Assembly (NCBI GenBank): GCA_022729705.1
Contig: DZAX01000002.1
Location: forward strand, 1-53,276
Direction of reading: 5' to 3'
Length of the DNA stretch: 53,276 nt
Origin: Helicobacter cetorum
GTDB lineage: Bacteria; Campylobacterota; Campylobacteria; Campylobacterales; UBA6016
The translations under genes were made by a program, and so were the position numbers. The notes beneath the pieces are model-generated. The model saw only the letters and a list, made by a program, of their open reading frames with translations. It had not been told where the DNA came from and did no database searches. Below, one piece after another: positions 1 through 6,576 of the stretch. How positions within the stretch are numbered: the stretch's first letter is position 1; each line of letters opens with the position of its first letter.

Positions 1-156
1 GACTTTTGTATAATTTCTCTTACATGCTGGTTTGTACTGGCATTAGAGTGATAGATTTGACACATCTTTTAAATCCTTTTTTGGTTTAAAGATTTTACTT
101 GATTGTTGTTTGTCTATTGCTTGTATTTATGAAACTAGGCAACTATAACGTGGTGA

Positions 157-462
157 AACTGGACATCTACCTATTTTAAGTATTCATCTCCAATTAGAAG
201 AATCATCTATACGACAAATACGATAGAGGGGTTCAATAGGCAGATACGGAAATTTACCAAAACAAAGGGATCCTTTCCAGATGATACAGCTATTACAAAA
301 TCTGTTTATCTAGCTTATAGGAATATTGTGAAGAAGTGGGATAAATGCATCAATAATTGGGGAGAGATAATCTCTCAATTTTCTATCTATTTTAGTGAAA
401 GAATTAAGCTTGAAATTAAGGAGAATAAGGAGAATAAGGAGATAATGTCTACAAAGAATTAA
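157..462 (+). pseudogene. IS256-family (mutator) transposase, C-terminal remnant
   Basis: The reading frame to the stop at 460-462 reads as the C-terminal end of an IS256-family transposase: a RRIIYTTN-IEGFNRQIRK block followed by TKTKGSFPDD, YLAYRNIVKKWD, NNWG and QFSIYFSERI, all in family order. A stop codon lies at 154-156 and nothing upstream continues the DDE domain, so only about the last 100 of roughly 400 residues remain. It cannot transpose. The family is recognised from several motifs in order, so the call is firm although the gene is dead. Confidence 0.85.
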
Positions 463-476
463 TAGGTGTTAAGAGA

Positions 477-503
477 ATTTACACAAAATTTTGGACGGTC
501 TCC
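477..503 (+). repeat. Right terminal inverted repeat of the IS256-type element
   Basis: The stretch TTTACACAAAATTTTGGACG followed by GTCTCC sits 14 bases after the transposase stop and has the composition of IS256-family right ends (ACACAAAA then TTGGAC). The left end is not in the window. The OmpA-like fragment starts directly after it, so this is probably the insertion boundary. Confidence 0.6.
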
Positions 504-509
504 TTAACG

Positions 510-812
510 ATGAAGAGATTATTGAGATTTATAAACGAAGGTGGGACAAAAGAGCAAGGGTATACTGACAGCTTGCCGGTAAATCAACCGGTTACAGATT
601 TTAAAAAATTTTGTGCTGTATATGATGATAACTATACTCTCTCAGCGGCTAGAGCAAGAGAAGCACGAAAATTATTAATTGGACAGTTGTCGGAACTGAG
701 CTCTAAGCGTGTGATCGTAGCTGGATATGGCGATTCGCATCCGTTAGCAAATATTTCTGAGTCCGATGGAAGAAACAGAAGGGTTGAAATCGTTTTTTTA
801 TTGCAAGATTGA
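510..812 (+). pseudogene. OmpA/MotB-type C-terminal domain fragment
   Basis: The 100 codons read as the second half of an OmpA-like peptidoglycan-binding domain: GYTDSLPVN, then LSAARAREARKLL, then VAGYGDSHPLA and GRNRRVEIVFL, the usual end of MotB/OmpA family members. A complete protein would have a membrane or barrel segment before this domain. None is present; the IS256 terminal repeat lies directly upstream, so the most likely reading is a gene cut by the IS insertion. The ATG at 510 is only the first in-frame start after the junction. Expression is doubtful. Confidence 0.7.
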
Positions 813-843
813 TTGCAATTTGAGCACCTGGTATCTTTTTTGT

Positions 844-1248
844 TTACTTTACAAAAACACCCAAAACCCAACAAACCTCATCGAAAACATCATTTGCAAA
901 CTTATAAAACTCTTTTGCGTCGTCTGCGGTGGGGGTGCCGTATGGGAGTAGTCCTATATCTCCAGGGTATCTTGACTCTACATATAGGCTGTCTAGTAGG
1001 TTTACCATGTCTGGTTTGTTGTTTTGGATTTGCTCTTTGCAGATTTCAAATAGTCTGTTGAGCGAGTGTATTTTTGGGATGCCAATATCTTTTGATGCGA
1101 TGAGAGCTTTTAATGTTTTTTCGATTGCCTGTTGCGAATGAAAAGCGCAGATTGGCGTCAAATGTTCTACCTCTATGATATAGCTTATGTTTTCAATGTC
1201 TAGCTTGGCGGCTTTCAGCCACTCTACAGCTATGGCGTTTTGGCTCAT
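844..1248 (-). CDS. HEPN-domain protein (toxin of a HEPN/MNT module)
   Basis: The 134-residue, helix-rich protein has the HEPN (PF05168-type) signature: WLKAAKLDIEN near the N-terminus, HSQQAIEKTLKALI around residue 40 and HSLNRLF around residue 63, with RYPGD later. HEPN proteins paired with a minimal nucleotidyltransferase are usually RNA-targeting toxins whose activity is blocked by AMP addition. The start ATG at 1248 overlaps the stop of the upstream nucleotidyltransferase (ATGA), so the two are translationally coupled. A clear RX4-6H nuclease motif is not obvious, so catalytic competence is uncertain. It faces the truncated OmpA-like gene. Confidence 0.8.
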   Translation of the reverse strand: MSQNAIAVEWLKAAKLDIENISYIIEVEHLTPICAFHSQQAIEKTLKALIASKDIGIPKIHSLNRLFEICKEQIQNNKPDMVNLLDSLYVESRYPGDIGLLPYGTPTADDAKEFYKFANDVFDEVCWVLGVFVK

Positions 1249-1583
1249 ATTATCGCAACGCCTTTGCCCATTATCTCTTTTGCAAACGCCGTGTTTAGCT
1301 CGACAAACTTGTCATGCATCGGTTTTGTGTGGGTTATTAGGTCTGTCGGATATAGCCTGAGGAGGTCTTGCAGGGCTTTTGCTATTTTGAGATGGACTTC
1401 GCTCTTTTCTTTCCAGTTTTTCGGTATGAAATCATCTTTTGTGACCACATACAAGTCTATATCGCTGTGTTCGCTAGGCGTTCCGTATGCGTAGGAGCCA
1501 AACAGTATTACCCTTTGTGGTTCAAGCGGCTTTAGTCTCGCCGCAATCTCCATTTTTAAAGCTTCTATATCCATCTTTGTCAT
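1245..1583 (-). CDS. Minimal nucleotidyltransferase (MNT), antitoxin partner of HEPN protein
   Basis: The protein carries the MNT fingerprint GSYAYGTPSEHSDIDLYVV (GSX10DXD), the metal and NTP-binding core of polymerase-beta-fold nucleotidyltransferases. In HEPN/MNT pairs the MNT partner adenylylates the HEPN toxin. I place the start at the ATG at 1583 (MTKMDIEALKM); a TTG at 1601 would add six residues but has no better ribosome site. It is first in the two-gene operon and overlaps the HEPN gene by four bases. Intact length, about 112 residues, suits the family. Confidence 0.8.
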   Translation of the reverse strand: MTKMDIEALKMEIAARLKPLEPQRVILFGSYAYGTPSEHSDIDLYVVTKDDFIPKNWKEKSEVHLKIAKALQDLLRLYPTDLITHTKPMHDKFVELNTAFAKEIMGKGVAII

Positions 1584-1787
1584 GGGGCTAGAATATACCA
1601 AAACAGCTTAAGAAGCATAAAATTTTCGTAACCACTCACCTACCTCTTAATTTTTAATTATTTTGCTTAGTTTTTGCCAAATTTGACTTCAAAATGAGTG
1701 CTTTTTGACGCTTATCTAGGTCAAAATCAACTTTTTTGGCATGAGAAATGGGTGTCAGGCACTCTTTTATAATTGAATCCTCTGATT

Positions 1788-1883
1788 AATTCTCATATTT
1801 TGAGTAAAGCCCAAAATGAGGTCTTCGGCAGACAGCTCTTGCGACTAGTCGCTCTTGAAAATTCATTTTAATCAGGGGGTTTA
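1788..1883 (+). repeat. Solitary copy of the 96-bp repeat
   Basis: This stretch matches, with scattered substitutions, the unit of the tandem array at 32751-33197: it has the AAAGCCCAAAATGAGGTCTT block, the palindrome GCGACTAGTCGC, and ends in AATCAGGGGGTTTAATT. In this copy the frame that is open in the array is broken by a stop, so the repeat is not coding. No gene ends immediately upstream on this strand. Confidence 0.8.
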
Positions 1884-1920
1884 ATTACAAAATATACCAA
1901 AAAAGCAAAAAGATCTAGCA

Positions 1921-2007
1921 ATGACGGGTATGCTTAATCTAAAAATAAAACGACATAAGCACAAAGGCGAGGCATATTTTGTCGCTACAGGCTTGGTACA
2001 ACGCTGA
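1921..2007 (+). pseudogene. Possible HicB-type antitoxin N-terminal remnant
   Basis: A 28-codon reading frame (MTGMLNLKIKRHKHKGEAYF then VATGL) resembles the start of HicB-family antitoxins, in which a basic strand is followed by an aromatic strand. It stops before the GxT-EA region. Its value lies mainly in standing directly before a HicA-like tail in the same frame. The HicB assignment alone is weak. Confidence 0.3.
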
Positions 2008-2115
2008 AAAAAATCTTTTTACAACTTTCCGCACCACAAAGAAATCAAAGAGGGTACATTAACGTCAATTTTAAAACAGTGCAAGATAAGTGTTAAAGAT
2101 TTTTTAGAGGCGTAG
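2008..2115 (+). pseudogene. HicA-type toxin, C-terminal remnant
   Basis: The frame ending at 2113-2115 reads FPHHKEIKEGTLTSILKQ then CKISVKDFLEA, matching the end of HicA mRNA-interferase toxins (PxHxxKEIKxGTLxSILKQ). The N-terminal strand and the catalytic glycine-serine-His region are gone, so it cannot be active. It follows a possible HicB start, which suggests an internal deletion in a former hicBA pair. Confidence 0.6.
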
Positions 2116-2189
2116 TCTATATACAGCTCGTTGTTATTTTTTGTATCTCTTAAGGTTAACAGGATACATAGAAGAGGGTTCTTTGTTTT

Positions 2190-2228
2190 TACCCCTTTTT
2201 TTATATAATCCATCATAAAAAAAGGGGC
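2190..2228 (+). promoter_or_regulatory. Inverted repeat covering the ribosome-binding region of the ankyrin gene
   Basis: CCCCTTTTTTT pairs perfectly with AAAAAAAGGGG about 15 bases later, just upstream of the ATG at 2237. The right arm provides the only purine-rich G run that could serve as Shine-Dalgarno. In RNA the hairpin would hide it, so translation could depend on opening of the stem. A chance AT-rich palindrome is the alternative. Confidence 0.4.
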
Positions 2229-2236
2229 TTCTTCGT

Positions 2237-2881
2237 ATGCGGAAAACTGTAATCGCCGCTCTGTTTTGCGCTTCGCTACTCCACTCAAACGAGCTTGTAG
2301 ATGCGCTTAAGGGCAAAAAAAGCTCTCCGCCAACCGCCGCCGTGCCTTTGCAAACGCAAATAGTGCCAATATCGGCGCAAACGCCGCAACCGTCAAGGCA
2401 GCTATGCGACCCCGCCCTAATAGCGGCTATTGAAAAAAACGATGTAGGCTTTTTTGAAAACCTAAAAGGAAGACTCAAAGAGTCAAATGAGTGCGCCGAC
2501 GCCGATGACCTAAACCCTCTAATGATGGCATCGTACACGGATAGAACAAAAATAGTAAAACTATACATAAAAGAGGGTGTGGACGTAAACAAAAAAAATA
2601 GAAACGACTACACCGCTTTGCATTTTGCCTCTTTTTACGGCAATTATGAGATAGTCTCAATGCTTTTAGACTCCGGCGCAAACGTAAATGTCTTAACAAA
2701 CGCCGGACAAACGCCGTTGATGATAGCCTCGTATTATGGCAACGCAAAAACCGCAAAAATCCTGCTCTCAAAAGGAGCCAACCCACATATAAAAGATTTT
2801 GCCGGACACAACGCAAAAGAGTTGGCGCAAAAAAAACAGAAAAAAGAGGTGCTTGCTGTTATGAAAGAGGGTAAACTATGA
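2237..2881 (+). CDS. Exported ankyrin-repeat protein
   Basis: A 214-residue protein with a short N-terminal export signal (MRKTVIAALFCASLLHSNE), a Pro/Gln-rich linker to about residue 60, and three ankyrin repeats at about 90-200, with the hallmark blocks YTALHFASFYGNYEIVSMLL and QTPLMIASYYGNAKTAKILL. Ankyrin repeats mediate protein binding; in the periplasm of related bacteria such small proteins are often linked to stress tolerance, but no partner gene is nearby. The ATG at 2237 follows a hairpin (2190-2228). It stands alone. Confidence 0.8.
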   Translation: MRKTVIAALFCASLLHSNELVDALKGKKSSPPTAAVPLQTQIVPISAQTPQPSRQLCDPALIAAIEKNDVGFFENLKGRLKESNECADADDLNPLMMASYTDRTKIVKLYIKEGVDVNKKNRNDYTALHFASFYGNYEIVSMLLDSGANVNVLTNAGQTPLMIASYYGNAKTAKILLSKGANPHIKDFAGHNAKELAQKKQKKEVLAVMKEGKL

Positions 2882-3061
2882 AAGTTAACTGTTTATTAGT
2901 CACTTAATTTTTAGCAAATATGCATCATAAATGGGCATATTTTGGTATTTATATAACTTACAAAAAGCTTGAATTTGTCATGTTGTGATGTTGTATGGTT
3001 ATGTTTGATATGCTAAAATCTTTCATGGGCGGATTTAAAAAAAATTAAAAACAGGAACCTA

Positions 3062-3739
3062 ATGATGGCAAGTTATAACTTTTACGAAATTGACAATTTG
3101 CCGACATTAGAAGATAAAAAATATGATAATGATTTATTTGGTTTCAATAGTATTGAGTTTAAAAAAATAAATGACGATTTTAATGGTTTTATATTCTATA
3201 CTTGTCATATAGCAAAAGACTATAGAGATACCATCTATGTTTACGATGTTGACGGATATAAAGAAAATGCAACATACAGAAGAATAGGCAAAATTGATTT
3301 ATTTATAAAAGATAAAATCATTTTTGCAAGAGGTAGTTACATTGACAGAGGAAATTTTGATAGGGCGTTAAAAAATCTAGATATTGCTAATTTCTTGTGC
3401 TCGCCTAAACATATAAGTTTAGATCTGCTTGAAGCCGTAAAATTTTATGAGAAATTTAAATCTCTTTCAATCAAAGACTTTTCTGCGACGATAAGCAAGT
3501 TAAAAACATCAGGTCAAATGAATATGTCCGATACTGATATAACTGATTTTATTAGTCGTTCTGACGATATTACGGCAACAACAATAGTCTACCCATTTAA
3601 CGATGACGAATACGATATACATATTGACAAAGAGTGCAGAATAAGGCTAAAAGATGGTGATTTTAATGACTCAATAGAAACTCAGTTGGATATGCTGAGT
3701 AGTTTTAATGCTGATTTTATTCAAAAGTATCGAGTATGA
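3062..3739 (+). CDS. Unknown protein, first gene of an AT-rich two-gene cassette
   Basis: A 225-residue soluble-looking, acidic protein with no signal peptide or membrane segment. I do not recognise the family. The middle is an IGKIDLFIKDKIIFARGSYI strand-rich stretch; the end is an FNDDEYDIHIDKECRIRLKD region. The start is one of two consecutive ATGs (3062 or 3065) after AGGAACCT. Its stop overlaps the ATG of the next gene by four bases (ATGA), so the two are one unit. Base composition is much more AT-rich than the flanking ovoA body or the ankyrin gene, suggesting recent transfer. Confidence 0.75.
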   Translation: MMASYNFYEIDNLPTLEDKKYDNDLFGFNSIEFKKINDDFNGFIFYTCHIAKDYRDTIYVYDVDGYKENATYRRIGKIDLFIKDKIIFARGSYIDRGNFDRALKNLDIANFLCSPKHISLDLLEAVKFYEKFKSLSIKDFSATISKLKTSGQMNMSDTDITDFISRSDDITATTIVYPFNDDEYDIHIDKECRIRLKDGDFNDSIETQLDMLSSFNADFIQKYRV

Positions 3740-4404
3740 TTGGTTTTGACTTAATTAAAACATTGGTAAGTATTTTTGGGTTTGCGTTGGCTGTCTTATC
3801 ATTCTATTATTGTAAGAATGAAGCTTTTTATCTTTTTGTTCAGAGGTTTTTTTTAAAATTTAAAAAAATAGATAAAGCATTTATAGATGTTAAAATATCT
3901 TTAATAGCAGATTTAGATGATGATATTTTAAAAAAATTAGAGGTTTTAAAGATTGATAATGCCAAGGTTGACATAATCAATAAAAAAATAAAGTACAATG
4001 AGGCTGGAAATTTAAGAGAGTTTGATTTGTTAATATCTGAAACAGCTTATCATCAAAAACAGATTTTAATTAGCTCAAAATACCCCATTTATAGCATAGA
4101 CTATGAAAAAGAATTTGAAAATTTTCGAGAAATCCATAATAAAATAAAAGAAAAAATTGCAATAATTTCTACTAATATTGATTTCATACTTTCTTTTGAG
4201 GGAAGAAATCCGTATGAAAGTTTTTTTATTAAGCAGATGCCAATACAGGCTATAGAAGATTTTTCTATAAAATTGAATATAAATGAAGTAAAAATAGAGG
4301 CTAAAAAAAATAAAATCATATCTAGATCTAGAGATATTGATAAGCTAATATTCAATGTTCAGAAAATTCTAACATTTAAAACCTTGATAATTACTCGTGT
4401 GTAA
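3736..4404 (+). CDS. Unknown N-terminally membrane-anchored protein, second gene of the cassette
   Basis: A 222-residue protein with one clear N-terminal hydrophobic segment (about residues 5-25, IKTLVSIFGFALAVLSFYY) and possibly a short amphipathic one, followed by a long Lys/Ile-rich, helix-prone cytosolic part. No family was recognised. Very AT-rich, like its partner, with which it shares an ATGA overlap. A soluble protein plus a membrane-anchored protein in a compact, foreign-looking pair is a layout seen in many accessory (including defence) cassettes, but nothing in the sequence proves such a role. Confidence 0.75.
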   Translation: MIGFDLIKTLVSIFGFALAVLSFYYCKNEAFYLFVQRFFLKFKKIDKAFIDVKISLIADLDDDILKKLEVLKIDNAKVDIINKKIKYNEAGNLREFDLLISETAYHQKQILISSKYPIYSIDYEKEFENFREIHNKIKEKIAIISTNIDFILSFEGRNPYESFFIKQMPIQAIEDFSIKLNINEVKIEAKKNKIISRSRDIDKLIFNVQKILTFKTLIITRV

Positions 4405-4473
4405 AGTAGGTGCTAATTGGTGTTTGTCAATATTCTTTGTTCTGAATAATAAAATTTTATGGTGTAGTAAATA

Positions 4474-6477
4474 ATGATTGAAAAATATAAAACAAATAAT
4501 GTCAAACTAACAGTTTCAAGTTTATATAAAGAAGCAAAAAGAGTGGAGGTTTTGGAGTACTTTCTCAAAACATACGAGCTTTATGAGAGGCTTTTTGAGA
4601 CGCTTGCGGATGACTCTGTGTTTTATGAGAGACCCGAGGCGCTTCGACACCCAATTATCTTTTATTTTGGGCACACCGCCGCTTTTTATATCAACAAGCT
4701 TGTTTTGGCAAAAAAAGTAGAGCGTATCAATCCATATTTGGAGTCTATCTTTGCCATTGGCGTGGATGAGATGAGCTGGGATGATCTCAATCAAGCCAGA
4801 TATGAGTGGCCAAGCGTAGAGGAGACTAGGGCGTATCGTCTGAGCGTCAAAAACGCCGTTGCGGAGTTTATCAAAAATGAGCCGCTTGGTGAGAGGATAG
4901 ATTGGGATAGCTCCTTTTGGGTGGCGCTTATGGGGTGTGAGCATGAGCGCATACATCTTGAGACAAGCTCTGTGCTTATACGCCAACTGCCTATCGACAA
5001 AGTCAGGGAGAGTTCTTTTTTTGAGATTTGCGATATGAGCGGCGAAGCGTCAAAAAACGAGCTTTTGCAAGTAAGTGGCGGCGTTGTAAAGCTTGGCAAG
5101 CAAAAAAAAGATGAGTTTTATGGTTGGGACAACGAATATGGCTCTTTTGAGACTCGCTTAGAAGAGTTCAAGGCTTCAAAATATCTAGTTTCAAATGGTG
5201 AGTTTTTGGAGTTTGTAAAGAGCGGCGGATATGACGAGCCCGGTTTTTGGAGCGAAGAGGGGAGGGCGTGGCTGGAGTACAAAAAGCCGCGACACCCTAC
5301 TTTTTGGAGCGTCCATAACGGCGGATACAGATATAGAGCTTTGACAAAAGAGATAGAGCTTCCTCTAAATTGGCCTGTGGACGTAAACTACCTTGAAGCA
5401 AAAGCATATTGTGATTGGCTAAGCAAAAAAGAGGGCAAAAGCCTGAGACTTCCAAGCGAGGCGGAGTGGTATAGGCTTGCGGATATGTGCGGCGCAAAAG
5501 AGGAGCTGGGGGAAGCGAATATAAATTTGCAATATGCGTCGTCAACGCCTGTGGATATGCACGCCCATGGCGATTTTTTTGACGTTTGGGGCAATGTATG
5601 GCAGTGGAGCGAGACGCCGATTTTTGCGTTTGAGGGATTTGAGACTCATCCGATTTATGATGATTTTACAGCCCCGACGTTTGACGGTAGGCACAATCTT
5701 ATCAAAGGCGGCTCTTTTATCTCTACAGGCAACGAAGCGCTTTTATCCGCTAGATATGCATTTAGAAGACACTTTTTTCAGCACGCTGGATTTCGGTATG
5801 TGGAGAGTCAAAATTCGCTTGAAAACCAAAACAGAGATTTTGAGAGCGATGCGACTATTGCCGAGTATCTGGAGTTTCACTATGGTGCGGAGTATCCTGG
5901 AGTCGCAAGTTTTTACGCCAAAGTCGCCGATACGATACTGCAATTTTGCGAACCATCAAAACGTAGATACGCCTTAGAGCTTGGATGCGCGGTGGGCAGA
6001 CTCTCTTTTGAGCTTGCTAAGAGCTTTGAGGAGACTACGGGAATAGATTTTTCTGCTAGATTTATCAAAAACGCTATTTTGATGAAAGAGAGCGGAGTAT
6101 TGCGCTACAAGATAAAAACGGATAGCGGCGTATATGAAAATAGAGAGGTTTGTGCAAACGAGCTTGGTATTGATGAGGACGCTCGCGCTAGGACGCAGTT
6201 TTGGCAGGGCGACGCTTGCAATCTAAAGCCGCGCTTTAGGGGGTATGACCTAATAGTAGCGTCAAATCAGCCGGAAAAACTTTATGACTCTATAAAATTT
6301 ATGCAGAGTGTGCATGATAGGTTAAACGATGAGGGCGTATTTGTATTGGCGGCTCCTTTGGTTGGCGTAAATTTACCAGACGAGACCCTATTTGCCGACT
6401 TTACGTCGATATCCGAACCGATTGATGTTGAGTTTGCCAGTATGAAATTGAGATTATCTTATTTTAGGAAAAAATAG
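4474..6477 (+). CDS. ovoA: Bifunctional 5-histidylcysteine sulfoxide synthase / mercaptohistidine methyltransferase
   Basis: This 667-residue protein has the full OvoA architecture. The DinB-like N-terminal part carries the iron-binding HERIHLE (H157, H161, E163) plus H67 in FGHTAAFY. A formylglycine-enzyme/EgtB-like domain follows at about 200-450, with RLPSEAEWYRLAD, GNVWQWSETP and FRRHFFQHAGFRYV. From about residue 495 there is a SAM methyltransferase domain (ALELGCAVGRLSFELA). OvoA joins Cys to His using O2 and later N-methylates the mercaptohistidine to give ovothiol A, a thiol antioxidant. The C-S lyase partner OvoB is not in the window. The first codons are AT-rich like the cassette upstream, and the ribosome site is weak. 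Confidence 0.93.
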   Translation: MIEKYKTNNVKLTVSSLYKEAKRVEVLEYFLKTYELYERLFETLADDSVFYERPEALRHPIIFYFGHTAAFYINKLVLAKKVERINPYLESIFAIGVDEMSWDDLNQARYEWPSVEETRAYRLSVKNAVAEFIKNEPLGERIDWDSSFWVALMGCEHERIHLETSSVLIRQLPIDKVRESSFFEICDMSGEASKNELLQVSGGVVKLGKQKKDEFYGWDNEYGSFETRLEEFKASKYLVSNGEFLEFVKSGGYDEPGFWSEEGRAWLEYKKPRHPTFWSVHNGGYRYRALTKEIELPLNWPVDVNYLEAKAYCDWLSKKEGKSLRLPSEAEWYRLADMCGAKEELGEANINLQYASSTPVDMHAHGDFFDVWGNVWQWSETPIFAFEGFETHPIYDDFTAPTFDGRHNLIKGGSFISTGNEALLSARYAFRRHFFQHAGFRYVESQNSLENQNRDFESDATIAEYLEFHYGAEYPGVASFYAKVADTILQFCEPSKRRYALELGCAVGRLSFELAKSFEETTGIDFSARFIKNAILMKESGVLRYKIKTDSGVYENREVCANELGIDEDARARTQFWQGDACNLKPRFRGYDLIVASNQPEKLYDSIKFMQSVHDRLNDEGVFVLAAPLVGVNLPDETLFADFTSISEPIDVEFASMKLRLSYFRKK

Positions 6478-6483
6478 CGATTA

Positions 6484-6515
6484 TACGACTCTCACGACCA
6501 GTCGCTCTTAAGAGG
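6484..6515 (+). repeat. Fragment of the 96-bp repeat directly after ovoA
   Basis: GACTCTCACGACCAGTCGCT followed by CTTAAGA matches the second half of the 96-bp unit (GGCTCTCGCGACTAGTCGCT then CTTAAAA). It starts about seven bases after the ovoA stop codon. One arm of the palindrome is changed, so the self-complementarity is weaker here. Confidence 0.55.
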
Positions 6516-6527
6516 CTGCTATTTGCG

Positions 6528-6541
6528 TTGACCTTAGTCAA
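6528..6541 (+). promoter_or_regulatory. FNR-type box upstream of nrdD
   Basis: TTGACCTTAGTCAA is a symmetric TTGAC-N4-GTCAA site, close to the Crp/Fnr consensus TTGAT-N4-ATCAA. Its centre is 42 bases before the nrdD ATG. If used as a class II activator site (-41.5), transcription would start at about 6576, practically on the ATG at 6577; no Shine-Dalgarno is visible there, so a leaderless transcript is possible. Confidence 0.55.
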
Positions 6542-6576
6542 AGCTAAATTTGTGTTTTTTTGGTTTACTACGCTCT

